DNA of 64,000 bases. Origin: an uncultured Collinsella sp. (GTDB lineage Bacteria > Actinomycetota > Coriobacteriia > Coriobacteriales > Coriobacteriaceae). Where the stretch lies: assembly GCA_900541235.1 (NCBI GenBank), contig UQIW01000006.1:27436-91435 (forward strand), written 5' to 3'. Under the pieces are notes generated by a model. It was not told where the DNA came from. It made no database searches and saw nothing but the letters and a program-made list of their open reading frames with translations. Positions 23,555 through 31,991 of the stretch are shown here, one piece after another. Numbering within the stretch: the stretch's first letter is position 1; each line of letters starts with the position of its first letter. The translations under genes and the position numbers were made by a program.

Positions 23555-24739
23555 TTACAGATGAACATCGGGATCGAGCATTTGAGCGCTCACGCGCATG
23601 GATGACGCCAGGTTTTGGAACGTTTCCAGACGCAGGCTGTCGATCTGCCCGGCGTCCTCGGCCTCGCGAACGGCGCAGCCCGGCTCATGGGTATGCGTGC
23701 AATCGCCAAACCGGCACGCGCGCGATGCCTCGACAATCTCGGGGAAGGCGCGCGCCAGGCCCCGCTCGTGACCCACGAGCGGTAGGCTGCGCAGGCCCGG
23801 GGCATCGGCGATCACGCCGGCGTCGCCCGGCAGCGCCACCATCACGCGCGCGACGGTAGTGTGACGGCCTTGGTCGTCGCGTTCGCGCACACCGCCAGTC
23901 GCCAACGTATCGTGGCCCAGCAGTGCATTGAGCAGCGTCGACTTGCCGGCACCCGACTCGCCCAGAATCATGGCGCAGCTCCCGGCGGGCACGCAGGCAC
24001 GGACCTCGTCCAGGCCACGGCCCTCGGCAGAAGATGTCACGATTACGCACACGTCCGGGCCCACCAGGCGGCGCACGCGGTCCAGATCGCGCTCGAGCTC
24101 CTCGGCATCGCAGCGGTCAGCTTTGGTGAGCACCACCACCGGCTCGGCATCGCAGTCGAGCGCCAACACCAACGAGCGCGCCACGCGGTCGAGCAGCACC
24201 TCGCCGGCACCGAGCGCCTGCACGATTAGCACGCTATCCACGTTGGAGCAGAGCACCTGACGCTCTCCGCGGGCACGGCCGCGCCAACGCTCAAAGCTCG
24301 TACGGCGCGGCAGAACGCACTCAATCACGCCCATATCGTGCCCGGGAGCGCGGCGCACCGCCACACGGTCGCCCACGGCGGGCAGCAGGACCTCGTCCTC
24401 GCCGCGCGACTTAGCAAACCCCACGGCATGCTCGGCGCGGAAGGTATCGTTGGCAGTCGCCACCAGCGGAAACCCGCGATCCAAGCGCACCACGGCGCCA
24501 AGCTGCATCTGCTCGGGCTCCTCGGCATGTGCGCAGAAATCATCGAAGGCAGTCTGCTGGGCTTCATCGACCGGCAGGTCATCAAACGCCGGAACATCCT
24601 GCAGCGCATCGAGCCCCGGTACGCTCGCCAACAACTCCTCGGCAGACGCGGGAGCCTCGGTCGCAAGCTTCCGACGACGATCGCGCTTAGCCCGCGCCCC
24701 CGTCGTCTTTTTCTTCGCCTTAGCCTTAGCCTTGCCCAC
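23555..24739 (-). CDS. rsgA: Ribosome small-subunit GTPase RsgA
   Basis: A circularly permuted GTPase that checks late 30S assembly. The 394 residues include an N-terminal OB fold, then G4 TKAD, G1 GESGAGKST and G3 DAPG in permuted order, and a C-terminal zinc knuckle (CRFGDCTHTHEPGC). A Lys/Arg-rich extension (about 1-25, KAKAKAKKKTTGARAKRDRRRK) is at the N-terminus and may bind rRNA. The start is GTG at 24739, with GGGAGG 5-10 nt upstream; longer starts cross the promoter. It lies 165 nt after a large inverted repeat. Confidence 0.95.
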   Translation of the reverse strand: MGKAKAKAKKKTTGARAKRDRRRKLATEAPASAEELLASVPGLDALQDVPAFDDLPVDEAQQTAFDDFCAHAEEPEQMQLGAVVRLDRGFPLVATANDTFRAEHAVGFAKSRGEDEVLLPAVGDRVAVRRAPGHDMGVIECVLPRRTSFERWRGRARGERQVLCSNVDSVLIVQALGAGEVLLDRVARSLVLALDCDAEPVVVLTKADRCDAEELERDLDRVRRLVGPDVCVIVTSSAEGRGLDEVRACVPAGSCAMILGESGAGKSTLLNALLGHDTLATGGVRERDDQGRHTTVARVMVALPGDAGVIADAPGLRSLPLVGHERGLARAFPEIVEASRACRFGDCTHTHEPGCAVREAEDAGQIDSLRLETFQNLASSMRVSAQMLDPDVHL

Positions 24740-24881
24740 AAGCGCCTCCCAGCACCATAAATCACAACTGAGCAGGTATTTTAAATCAAAAAGAGCTGGC
24801 CGGGCAAAGCCCGACCAGCTCACAAACTTTCCCTCAGCCCTTTATCATCCGCGCGGGAGAAAAGCCAGCAAGGATACCGCA

Positions 24882-24976
24882 GGGCCCGCCCGCCGGGAGG
24901 GGTTTCCTAAGGGCACATCCCGCAGCCGCAAAGCGGCGAGGACGTGCCCGTGGAAACCCCGCAGGCGGTCGGGCCC
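24882..24976. repeat. 95-bp imperfect inverted repeat between Ca-ATPase and rsgA
   Basis: Nested arms in the order GGGCCCG, CCGCC, GGGGTTTCC, GGGCAC and AGCCGC, closing on AAA, and the complementary arms GCGGC, GTGCCC, GGAAACCCC, GGCGG and CGGGCCC. Bulges separate the arms. It follows the ATPase stop (24988) by about 12 nt, so the transcript would fold into one long hairpin, probably ending or protecting the 3' end of the ATPase message. TATCCT on the minus strand just past it may be the -10 for rsgA. Confidence 0.75.
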
Positions 24977-24987
24977 GGACAGGAACG

Positions 24988-27669
24988 TTACTCTTTTTCG
25001 ACCGCGCGCATGATCGCCTTGTAGATCTCCATAAGCGGGATGATCAGGAAGGCCAGACCCAGCGCGGCAAGAACGCCCTTGAGCTCAAGCGTCACGGGGC
25101 CAAAGAACATCTCGGCAAGCGTCGGCTGCACGGTCACGATCACCGTCAGCACCAGCGCCAGCGCGGCCGAAGCCCACAGCCACCTGTTCTGCTTCTTCAT
25201 GCTAAACAGCGACGCACGACGGCTGCGCATATTGAAGCAGTGGAAGATCTCGACCATGTTGAGCGTGATGAAGGCCATCATCACGCCTTCCTCGTCTGCG
25301 TTGCCGGCAATCATATCCGAGATGTGGATGTAGCCCATGTCAAAGTACACGCCCACAAAGAAGCTCGCCAGCACCAGCACGGTGATGATCAAGCCCTGAA
25401 CTACGCAGTCCAAGCCCATGTGGCCGGCAAAGACGCCGTCCTTGGCGTTGCGCGGTTTGCGCTTCATGATGTCGCCCTCGGCGTCCTCCATGCCCAGCGC
25501 GAGCGCGGGGAAACAGTCGGTGACCAGGTTCACCCACAGCAGCTGCACCGGCTGGAAGATGGTAAAGCCGATGAGCGTGGCGATGAATACCGAGAAGACC
25601 TCGGCAAGGTTGGCCGAAAGCAGGAACTGAATGACCTTGCGGATGTTGTCGTAGATGCGACGGCCCTCTTCACAGGCACCGATGATGGTGGCGAAGTTGT
25701 CGTCGGCAAGCACCATATCGGCAACGTTCTTGGTGACGTCGGTGCCGGTGATGCCCATGCCAACGCCGATGTCGGCGCGCTTGATGGACGGGGCGTCGTT
25801 GACGCCGTCGCCCGTCATGGCGACGATCTGGTCGCGCGACTTCCAGGCCTCGACGATGCGGGTCTTGTGCTCGGGCTGGACGCGGGCGTACACGCCGTAG
25901 TCCTCGATGTGCGCGTCGAGTTCCTCGTCGCTCATGCGGTCGAGGTCGGCGCCCGTAATGGCCTGGCTGCGATCGGTGACGATACCCAGCTGCTTGGCGA
26001 TGGCCACGGCGGTGTCGATGTGGTCGCCCGTGATCATGACGGTGCGAATACCGGCATCGTGGGCCTCGCGGATGGCGTCGGCGACCTCGGGGCGGACAGG
26101 GTCAATCATGCCGGACAGGCCGCAGAAGACCAGCTCGTGCTCGAGCGCAGCGGGGCTGCAGTCGCTCGGGACCTCGGTGTAGGTGCGGCTTGCCAGCGCC
26201 AGCACGCGCAGGGCCTCGTCGGCCATGGCCTTGTTGGCGGCCACGAGCTCGGCGCGACGCTCCTCGGTCAGCGGAACGATCCTGTCGCCGTCGTAGATAT
26301 GGGTGCACAGGCCGATCACCACGTCGGGCGCGCCCTTGGTGTACTGCTCGTACTCGCCATCCAGGGTCTCGACAATCACGGACATCATCTTGCGGCCCGA
26401 GTCGAACGGGGCCTCGCCCACGCGCGGGTGCTCGGCAGTCAGGCCGGTGAGGCCAGCCTTGCCGGCGTCGTTGACGAGCGCGCACTCGGTCGGCTCGCCC
26501 ACGGCCTCGCCCAGCTCCTCGTCCCACTGGGCATCGGAACACAGCGCCATGCCGGCCAGGAACTTCTCCTTAGGCGCAGCGAGCTCGTGCTTGACGACGG
26601 TCATCTTGTTCTGAGTGAGCGTGCCAGTCTTGTCGGAGCAGATGGTCTGCGTGCAGCCGAGAGTCTCGACGGCAGAGAGCTTGCGGATGATTGCCTGGCG
26701 CTTGGCCATCTTGGTCACGCCAAGCGACAGCACGATGGTCACGACGGCGACCAGGCCCTCGGGGATAGCGGCGACGGCGAGCGAGACGGCAACCATAAAG
26801 GTGTCGAGCAGGGCAGTCGGGTCGGTGAGAACGTTACCCACGCCGTGGCGGAGGATATCGACGCCAAAGATCACGACGCAGATGACGATCACCATAATGG
26901 TGAGGATACGGCTGAGCTCGGCGAGCTTCACCTGCAGCGGCGTGAGCTCTTCCTTGGCCTCGGCCAGGGCACCGGCGATCTTGCCCATCTCGGTATCCAT
27001 GCCGGTGCCGACCACGACGGCGCGGCCACGGCCGTACACAACGGTGGAGCCCATGTAGCACATGTTCTTGCGGTCGCCGAGCGGCACATCATCGGTGCCC
27101 GCGGCAAGCTCGATCACGTTGGCGTGCTTCTCGACCGGCACGGACTCGCCGGTGAGTGCGGCCTCTTCGATCTTCATCGTGGCGCTCTCGAGTACGCGGC
27201 AGTCGGCCGGGACGGAGTCGCCCGCCTCGAGCATGATCACGTCGCCGGGCACGAGCTCGGCGCTCGGCAGGTGCACGAGTTTACCGTCGCGCAGAACCTT
27301 GGACTGTGCCGCGCTCATCTCCTGAAGGGCCTCGAGGGCCTCCTCGCTCTTGGCTTCCTGGACCACGCCCAGCACCGAGTTGACGATAACGACGAACATG
27401 ATGATGGCGACATCGGCAAAGTCCGCCTCGCCCTTAACCATGCCCGTGAGCGCGCTGATGATGGCGGCAACGATCAGCATGATGACCATGGGGTCGGCCA
27501 TCTGCTCAAAGAAACGCTTCCACAGCGGCGTCTTCTCGGCTTCCTCGAGCTTGTTAGGGCCTGTCTTAGCGAGGCGCGACGACGCCTCGTCGTCGCTCAG
27601 GCCGAGGTTCTCATCGACACCTTGGTCGCTGAGCACCTCCGCCGCGGCGGACAGGTATTCCTTTTGCAT
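24988..27669 (-). CDS. P-type calcium-type ATPase (P2)
   Basis: An 893-residue cation pump. The N-terminal cation ATPase region (LAKTGPNKLEEAEKTPLWKRFFEQMADPMVIMLI) leads to AIPEGLVAVVTIVLSLGVTKMAK (membrane helix M4 with the PEGL motif), then DKTGTLTQNKMTV (phosphorylation Asp near residue 358), KGAPDVV (nucleotide binding), MITGDHIDTAVAIA, MTGDGVNDAPSIKRADIG (hinge) and a four-helix C-terminus. These match P2A/P2B calcium pumps (PMR1/SERCA type). The ion is inferred from family motifs, not shown. The ribosome site lies in a possible RNA hairpin (27680-27733). Confidence 0.9.
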   Translation of the reverse strand: MQKEYLSAAAEVLSDQGVDENLGLSDDEASSRLAKTGPNKLEEAEKTPLWKRFFEQMADPMVIMLIVAAIISALTGMVKGEADFADVAIIMFVVIVNSVLGVVQEAKSEEALEALQEMSAAQSKVLRDGKLVHLPSAELVPGDVIMLEAGDSVPADCRVLESATMKIEEAALTGESVPVEKHANVIELAAGTDDVPLGDRKNMCYMGSTVVYGRGRAVVVGTGMDTEMGKIAGALAEAKEELTPLQVKLAELSRILTIMVIVICVVIFGVDILRHGVGNVLTDPTALLDTFMVAVSLAVAAIPEGLVAVVTIVLSLGVTKMAKRQAIIRKLSAVETLGCTQTICSDKTGTLTQNKMTVVKHELAAPKEKFLAGMALCSDAQWDEELGEAVGEPTECALVNDAGKAGLTGLTAEHPRVGEAPFDSGRKMMSVIVETLDGEYEQYTKGAPDVVIGLCTHIYDGDRIVPLTEERRAELVAANKAMADEALRVLALASRTYTEVPSDCSPAALEHELVFCGLSGMIDPVRPEVADAIREAHDAGIRTVMITGDHIDTAVAIAKQLGIVTDRSQAITGADLDRMSDEELDAHIEDYGVYARVQPEHKTRIVEAWKSRDQIVAMTGDGVNDAPSIKRADIGVGMGITGTDVTKNVADMVLADDNFATIIGACEEGRRIYDNIRKVIQFLLSANLAEVFSVFIATLIGFTIFQPVQLLWVNLVTDCFPALALGMEDAEGDIMKRKPRNAKDGVFAGHMGLDCVVQGLIITVLVLASFFVGVYFDMGYIHISDMIAGNADEEGVMMAFITLNMVEIFHCFNMRSRRASLFSMKKQNRWLWASAALALVLTVIVTVQPTLAEMFFGPVTLELKGVLAALGLAFLIIPLMEIYKAIMRAVEKE

Positions 27670-27679
27670 ATAGAGTCCC

Positions 27680-27733
27680 CTCCTGGGATTCGGGCCACTC
27701 AGCAGATTGATGCCCGATCATAATTCCCAGGAG
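27680..27733 (-). promoter_or_regulatory. Possible RBS-sequestering hairpin in ATPase leader
   Basis: In the minus-strand leader, CTCCTGGGAATT (27733-27722) is complementary, with one bulge, to AATCCCAGGAG (27690-27680). The second arm contains the AGGAGGGG ribosome site 7-14 nt before ATG 27669. If folded, the Shine-Dalgarno pairs with CTCCT. Regulation is inferred. Confidence 0.5.
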
Positions 27734-28041
27734 AAGGGCAAGGGCTCATCAAGGCTGCCGTGCTGAGCGGCAGTTGATAGTGGAGCTATGGTACCCCAAA
27801 GCAACGCGTCTAGCCAAAACAATCCATTTGGAAATATGGTCCATAAGCAACGGTGCAGACCGTGTGATGCTCAATACTGATAAAACGTTTTTTCTTCGGC
27901 GCATCATCAAATTGAAATATCGCCCAGATAGCAGCGGTTAGAACGGTTGGTAAAGTTTTTGCATATACCGTTTTTCCGCAAAAAATGAACTTCTAATTCG
28001 GCATACGGTCGATTTTTTGGGGTATTCGGACGCCATTTCGT

Positions 28042-28047
28042 TATAAT
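28042..28047 (+). promoter_or_regulatory. pyk -10 element
   Basis: TATAAT is a perfect -10 about 63 nt before the pyk ATG. The -35 is unclear (TTGGGG at 28017-28022 with a 19-nt spacer). Confidence 0.45.
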
Positions 28048-28110
28048 CAACTCGGTTTTATTTCTTATGGTTTATCTATCAGCGCAAGACGATGTCAGAT
28101 GGAGGTCTGA

Positions 28111-29571
28111 ATGTACAAGCGCACCAAGATTGTATGCACCATGGGTCCCGCCTGCGATAGCGACGAGACCATCCGCGAGATGATCAAGGCGGGCATGAAC
28201 GTCGCCCGTTTTAACTTCTCGCACGGATCCTACGACGAGCACCACGGTCGCATCGAGCGCGTCCGTCGTATTTCCAAGGAGCTCGGTCTGCCCGTCGGCA
28301 TCCTGCTCGACACCAAGGGCCCCGAGGTCCGCACCGGCCTTCTGGTCGACGGCAAGAAGGTTGCCGTCAAGACCGGCGATAAGATCGTCGTCACCGCTCA
28401 GCCCACGTCCGAGGATTTCCACGGCACCGCTGAGCACATCTCCCTCGACTACCTGGCTCTGCCCTCCGAGGTCGAGAAGGGCTCCCTTATCCTGATCGAT
28501 GACGGTCTGGTTGCCCTCGAGGTCGAGTCCGTCAGCGGCCAGGACATGACCTGCGTCGTTAAGAACGACGGCCTGATCGGCGAGCGCAAGGGCGTCAACA
28601 TGCCCAACGTCAACATCTCGCTGCCCGCCATCACCGAGCGCGATCGTCAGGACATCCTCTTTGGCCTGACCGAGAACATCGACTACATCGCCGCTTCCTT
28701 CATCCGTGACGGCGAGTCCGTCCGCGGCATCCGCGAGCTTTGCCGCGAGAACGGCGGCGAGCACGTGACGATCTTCCCGAAGATCGAGTGCGCCCTGGGC
28801 GTCGAGAACTTCGACGAGATCCTCGAGGCTTCCGACGGCATCATGGTCGCCCGTGGCGACCTGGGCATCGAGATCAAGCCCGAGCTCGTTCCGCACATCC
28901 AGAAGGAGATCATCGCCAAGTGCAACGCGGCCTACAAGCCCGTTATCACCGCTACGCAGATGCTCGACTCCATGCAGCAGAACCCGCGCCCGACGCGCGC
29001 CGAGGTTGCCGACGTTGCTAACGCCATTTACGACGGCACCGACGCCGTTATGCTGTCCGGCGAGTCCGCTGCCGGTAAGTACCCGGTCGAGGCCGTCAAG
29101 ATGCAGGCCAGCATTGCTCTCGAGACCGAGAAGTACCTCCCGGCTCACGCTCCGCTCGAGGTTCCGGCTGACGCTCACGGCACCCGCGTTGTCAACAACG
29201 TTGTGGGTATGTCCGCTGTGAACATGGCCACCACCGTTGGCGCCAAGTGCATCACCGTGCCGACGACCACCGGCCGTACTGCTCGCCTGATCTCGCACTT
29301 CCGTCCCAACATGCCGATCTGCGCGTTCTCCCGCCACGAGTGGGCCGTCCAGCAGATGATCATGTACTGGGGCGTTATCCCGCACCAGGCCGAGATTACC
29401 CAGGGCACCGTCAACGGCACGATCGTCAAGGCGATCGAGACCGCTAAGGAGCTCGGCTACGTCGAGGCCGGCGACCTGACCGTCGCCACCGCTGGCGATC
29501 CCCGCATGAGCGTCCAGCTCGAGGACAAGGTCTCCTCGACCAACGTCGCTTACGTCGCTCAGGTGCGCTAA
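28111..29571 (+). CDS. pyk: Pyruvate kinase
   Basis: Converts phosphoenolpyruvate and ADP to pyruvate and ATP, ending glycolysis. The 486 residues contain KIVCTMGPACDSDE (start), DTKGPEVRTG (about 68-77), IFPKIECALGVENFDEIL (active-site Lys near 225), MVARGDLGIE and VMLSGESAAGKYPVEAVKMQ (ADP and metal sites). The C-terminal domain is complete but lacks a PEP-utiliser extension. GGAGG lies 7 nt before the ATG. Codon use looks strongly optimised compared with neighbours, as expected for a highly expressed enzyme. Confidence 0.98.
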   Translation: MYKRTKIVCTMGPACDSDETIREMIKAGMNVARFNFSHGSYDEHHGRIERVRRISKELGLPVGILLDTKGPEVRTGLLVDGKKVAVKTGDKIVVTAQPTSEDFHGTAEHISLDYLALPSEVEKGSLILIDDGLVALEVESVSGQDMTCVVKNDGLIGERKGVNMPNVNISLPAITERDRQDILFGLTENIDYIAASFIRDGESVRGIRELCRENGGEHVTIFPKIECALGVENFDEILEASDGIMVARGDLGIEIKPELVPHIQKEIIAKCNAAYKPVITATQMLDSMQQNPRPTRAEVADVANAIYDGTDAVMLSGESAAGKYPVEAVKMQASIALETEKYLPAHAPLEVPADAHGTRVVNNVVGMSAVNMATTVGAKCITVPTTTGRTARLISHFRPNMPICAFSRHEWAVQQMIMYWGVIPHQAEITQGTVNGTIVKAIETAKELGYVEAGDLTVATAGDPRMSVQLEDKVSSTNVAYVAQVR

Positions 29572-29599
29572 GTCGTACTTGCAAGCACACTTGCATCGC

Positions 29600-29637
29600 A
29601 AAGGGCCCGGAAGGCGAAGCCTTCCGGGCCCTTTTTC
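29600..29637 (+). terminator. Terminator after pyk
   Basis: AAGGGCCCGGAAGGC pairs with GCCTTCCGGGCCCTT around GAA, followed by TTTT. A strong intrinsic terminator 29 nt after the stop. Confidence 0.93.
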
Positions 29638-29814
29638 TGTGCCAATGCCGGCGCACGGCAAAACACACACTCATTTCTTTACCAAAAGCGCGAAATCCAC
29701 CCTTCGAGACCCAATGAATAAAGTCCCAAGCGCTAAAAGTGTTCGCCCGGTGGCAAACCCACACCTTAACCGACGCTGCTAAATCGTTTTAGCAAGAGCC
29801 GGATTGACCTGCTT

Positions 29815-29942
29815 TTCGGAAGTATGCGGCAAATTCTGATACCTCCGAGCACACCCCGTTTTTTCGCAACAAAATGCCTGATAAACTAGCCTCAAAAGCC
29901 AGGTCTGCTCACAAGGTTTAGATTTTGCCGCATACTTCCGAA
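29815..29942. repeat. 19-bp perfect inverted repeat enclosing 90 bp
   Basis: TTCGGAAGTATGCGGCAAA at 29815-29833 and its exact complement TTTGCCGCATACTTCCGAA at 29924-29942 enclose a 90-bp AT-rich stretch. The right arm ends 51 bp before the gene at 29994. The enclosed segment has no gene, and the size (128 bp) suits a non-autonomous MITE-like repeat. No target duplication was confirmed. Confidence 0.7.
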
Positions 29943-29993
29943 TTGACACTGGCATCGCACGGTCCAAAAGCATATTTCGACCAGGAGGACGTC

Positions 29994-31067
29994 ATGGACC
30001 TGACGCTATGCGGTCAATCCGCTTTTTACTATCACCGTATCCCGCCACAGATATTAGGCCTTTACCCTGCCATTAGCCTTGGCAATATGGATCGCAGATG
30101 TTGCGGCCTCGGAAGTCATGCAGTTGTAAAAGACCTGCTTCACGCACCGCTTCACAGGATTGTATTCACTCGGGCACAATCCGGGTCGCGAAGCCTGTTT
30201 AAATCGCACCTCCTGACCCAAGAGCCGCCTCCCGGGTCGTTTAGGCAAACCGAGCATGGGTTTGATGTCACATCGCCCGAGTTCACACTGCTCAACCTTG
30301 CTACGCAGGTCTCACGCAACCAGCTGCTTATGGCGTGTTATGAGATGTGCAGCTCGTTTGCTGTGTATACACCCTGCAAACGAGCGCAACGGCAACTTGA
30401 TGAAGCTATTTCGCTTAAGCTCATTCCACCCAACTGCGGCTGGGAGCGGGTTATCGACGTCAACGGCAAGGATACCAACCTGTGGAAGCGCACGCCGCTT
30501 CTTTCCGCAGCGGATATCGCCGCGTTCGCCAAGCAGGCCGCAGGCCTGCGCGGTGTTAAGCAGCTCCGCTGGGCCGCCGAACGCATGACAGGACAGACCG
30601 CCTCGCCCTTCGAAGTACAGACCTCCATGCTTATCTCGCTCCCCCGCGACGAGGGCGGCATGGGCATCAACATCGCAAACAACGTGCGCATCCCACTCAG
30701 CGACGCCGCGCGCTCGCTGTATGACAAAACCTGCTGCTACGCCGATATCCTCATCGAAAGCGCCACCGACAGCATGGATGTCATCCTTGAATGCCAAGGC
30801 CGCTCCGCCCACGACAGCGAAGCCGCGAGCCTCTCCGATGCCGAGCGCGCCACCGCGCTCACAAGCATGGGCTACGACGTCATCCAAATTACCTTTGGCC
30901 AGATTAAGGATAAGAAGAGCTTCGACCACATAGCCGAGCTCATCCATAAAAAGGCTGGACTTTCCTACACCCCAAAGACCAAACAGGAGCGCGCCGCCGA
31001 AGTCACCCTGCGGCAAGAGCTACTTGTCAATTGGGTTGAGCTATTCACCGCCAAGCCGGCCAGCTAG
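29994..31067 (+). CDS. AbiEi-like protein with Vsr/DUF559-like C-terminus
   Basis: A 357-residue protein, start ATG at 29994 with AGGAGG 4-9 nt upstream. The first ~230 residues begin MDLTLCGQSAFYYHRIPP and include a helical, Cys-bearing region resembling AbiEi-type regulatory proteins (family similarity is my inference). The C-terminal ~90 residues fit a PD-(D/E)XK Vsr-like fold: YADILIESATDSMDVILECQG, then DSEAASLSDAERATALTSMGYDVIQITF. The D...E-x-Q triad and the R and GY following match DUF559/Vsr nucleases. No partner toxin (AbiEii) is nearby. It is convergent with the next gene, and the stop codons share bases (31064-31067). A defence role is possible but unproven. Confidence 0.6.
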   Translation: MDLTLCGQSAFYYHRIPPQILGLYPAISLGNMDRRCCGLGSHAVVKDLLHAPLHRIVFTRAQSGSRSLFKSHLLTQEPPPGSFRQTEHGFDVTSPEFTLLNLATQVSRNQLLMACYEMCSSFAVYTPCKRAQRQLDEAISLKLIPPNCGWERVIDVNGKDTNLWKRTPLLSAADIAAFAKQAAGLRGVKQLRWAAERMTGQTASPFEVQTSMLISLPRDEGGMGINIANNVRIPLSDAARSLYDKTCCYADILIESATDSMDVILECQGRSAHDSEAASLSDAERATALTSMGYDVIQITFGQIKDKKSFDHIAELIHKKAGLSYTPKTKQERAAEVTLRQELLVNWVELFTAKPAS

Positions 31068-31912
31068 CAGCTAGCAATCAGGGGAAGCGCAGGCATATCG
31101 GGCGATTCGACGCGAGCCGCAAATCCCGCCTCGGTTAGCTCGATGACCTCGGTAAACGTTGTATCGAAAAACTCCTCGGTTAGCAGGCGATACGGCGGAT
31201 GATCGGACTCGCCGGGGTTTTCGCGTACAATCTCGTGCATAACGCCGATGGTCTTGAGCACATACTCCTTATGGATGGGATACTGACCAAAACGGGTCGC
31301 CGCAGTATACAGGCGATCGGTCGCGCGCGGTATCGAAACGATGCCGAGTGTCTTGCCAAACCAGTCAAAGTCGCCTTGCTTTTTAATGCGGAATTCCTCG
31401 CACGGCTTGCCGCCGTGCGCCTCCAGGTACTGATTCACGCGCGTATTCCATACGGTATCGGCCACCAGATGCGACCAGACACCAAGTGTCAAATCGAGCA
31501 ACGACTGTGCCACATCTTCGGACGCAAGCGAGAACTCACAGGCGCCGGGACCGGCAACCGGCTCGGCATCCTTGTAGCGCTGGGGATAGTGCACGCGGTT
31601 CAGCCGCTCGCGTTCCTCGATAATCGAGGTCGCCGCGGCCGGCGCACCGATGGGCGAACTTTTAAGCAACGGTGCCACATAGGTATCCCAGAACTCATGC
31701 TCACGAGGCTTAGGGATGGGCTCAGGCTTGGCAAAGTGCGTAATGCGGTACGGAATGGGATCGGCGATGCCAGGGACCATATAGCCCACGAAGATATCCG
31801 GAACCACGCAGCCAAACAAAAAGGCATTGCGGTCGCGCACGCTATTGGCAAGCGCACCGGTGCGCTCCAGCAAACGCTCCGTCTGAGCGATATGAATGTT
31901 CCAGCTTGGCAT
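31064..31912 (-). CDS. Zinc-dependent phospholipase C-like protein
   Basis: A 282-residue protein that starts MPSWNIHIAQTERLLERTG and contains several His/Asp clusters (NAFLFGCVVPDIFVGY, HFAKPEPI, WSHLVADTVWNTRVNQYLEAHGG) of the all-helical zinc phospholipase C / S1-P1 nuclease fold. The W-S-H-x-V-A-D motif and the leading tryptophan near residue 3 match the zinc ligands of this superfamily (N-terminal Trp in bacterial PLC is an inference). No export signal is seen. The start at 31912 has GGGGGTGG upstream; an ATG at 31924 is an alternative. Its substrate is unknown. Confidence 0.75.
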   Translation of the reverse strand: MPSWNIHIAQTERLLERTGALANSVRDRNAFLFGCVVPDIFVGYMVPGIADPIPYRITHFAKPEPIPKPREHEFWDTYVAPLLKSSPIGAPAAATSIIEERERLNRVHYPQRYKDAEPVAGPGACEFSLASEDVAQSLLDLTLGVWSHLVADTVWNTRVNQYLEAHGGKPCEEFRIKKQGDFDWFGKTLGIVSIPRATDRLYTAATRFGQYPIHKEYVLKTIGVMHEIVRENPGESDHPPYRLLTEEFFDTTFTEVIELTEAGFAARVESPDMPALPLIASC

Positions 31913-31991
31913 AGCCACCCCCATAAAAACCTGGATAACTATACCATCACGGCAAAGCCGCGCGGGCGGCTACGCACGCTCTACGCAGCAA

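Larger units (their letters stand above)
27670..28110. other. 441-bp divergent intergenic region between Ca-ATPase and pyk
   Basis: No gene is visible. It holds the RBS-hairpin leader of the ATPase (27680-27733), AT-rich sequence, and the pyk promoter near 28042-28047. A-T rich tracts with A/T runs (27880-28020) suggest promoter or curved DNA. Confidence 0.6.

Noticed and set aside
25240..27723. A long plus-strand open frame opposite the calcium-type ATPase
   Set aside because: Antisense shadow in a high-GC gene; composition is dominated by Gly, Asp, His and Val, with no motif.
28072..29670. A 530-residue minus-strand open frame opposite pyk
   Set aside because: Pyruvate kinase on the plus strand is certain; the other strand shows no start signal or family motif.
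29779..29973. A 64-codon minus-strand frame inside the inverted repeat
   Set aside because: Its sequence is mostly the repeat arms, with no ribosome site, so it is most likely fortuitous.
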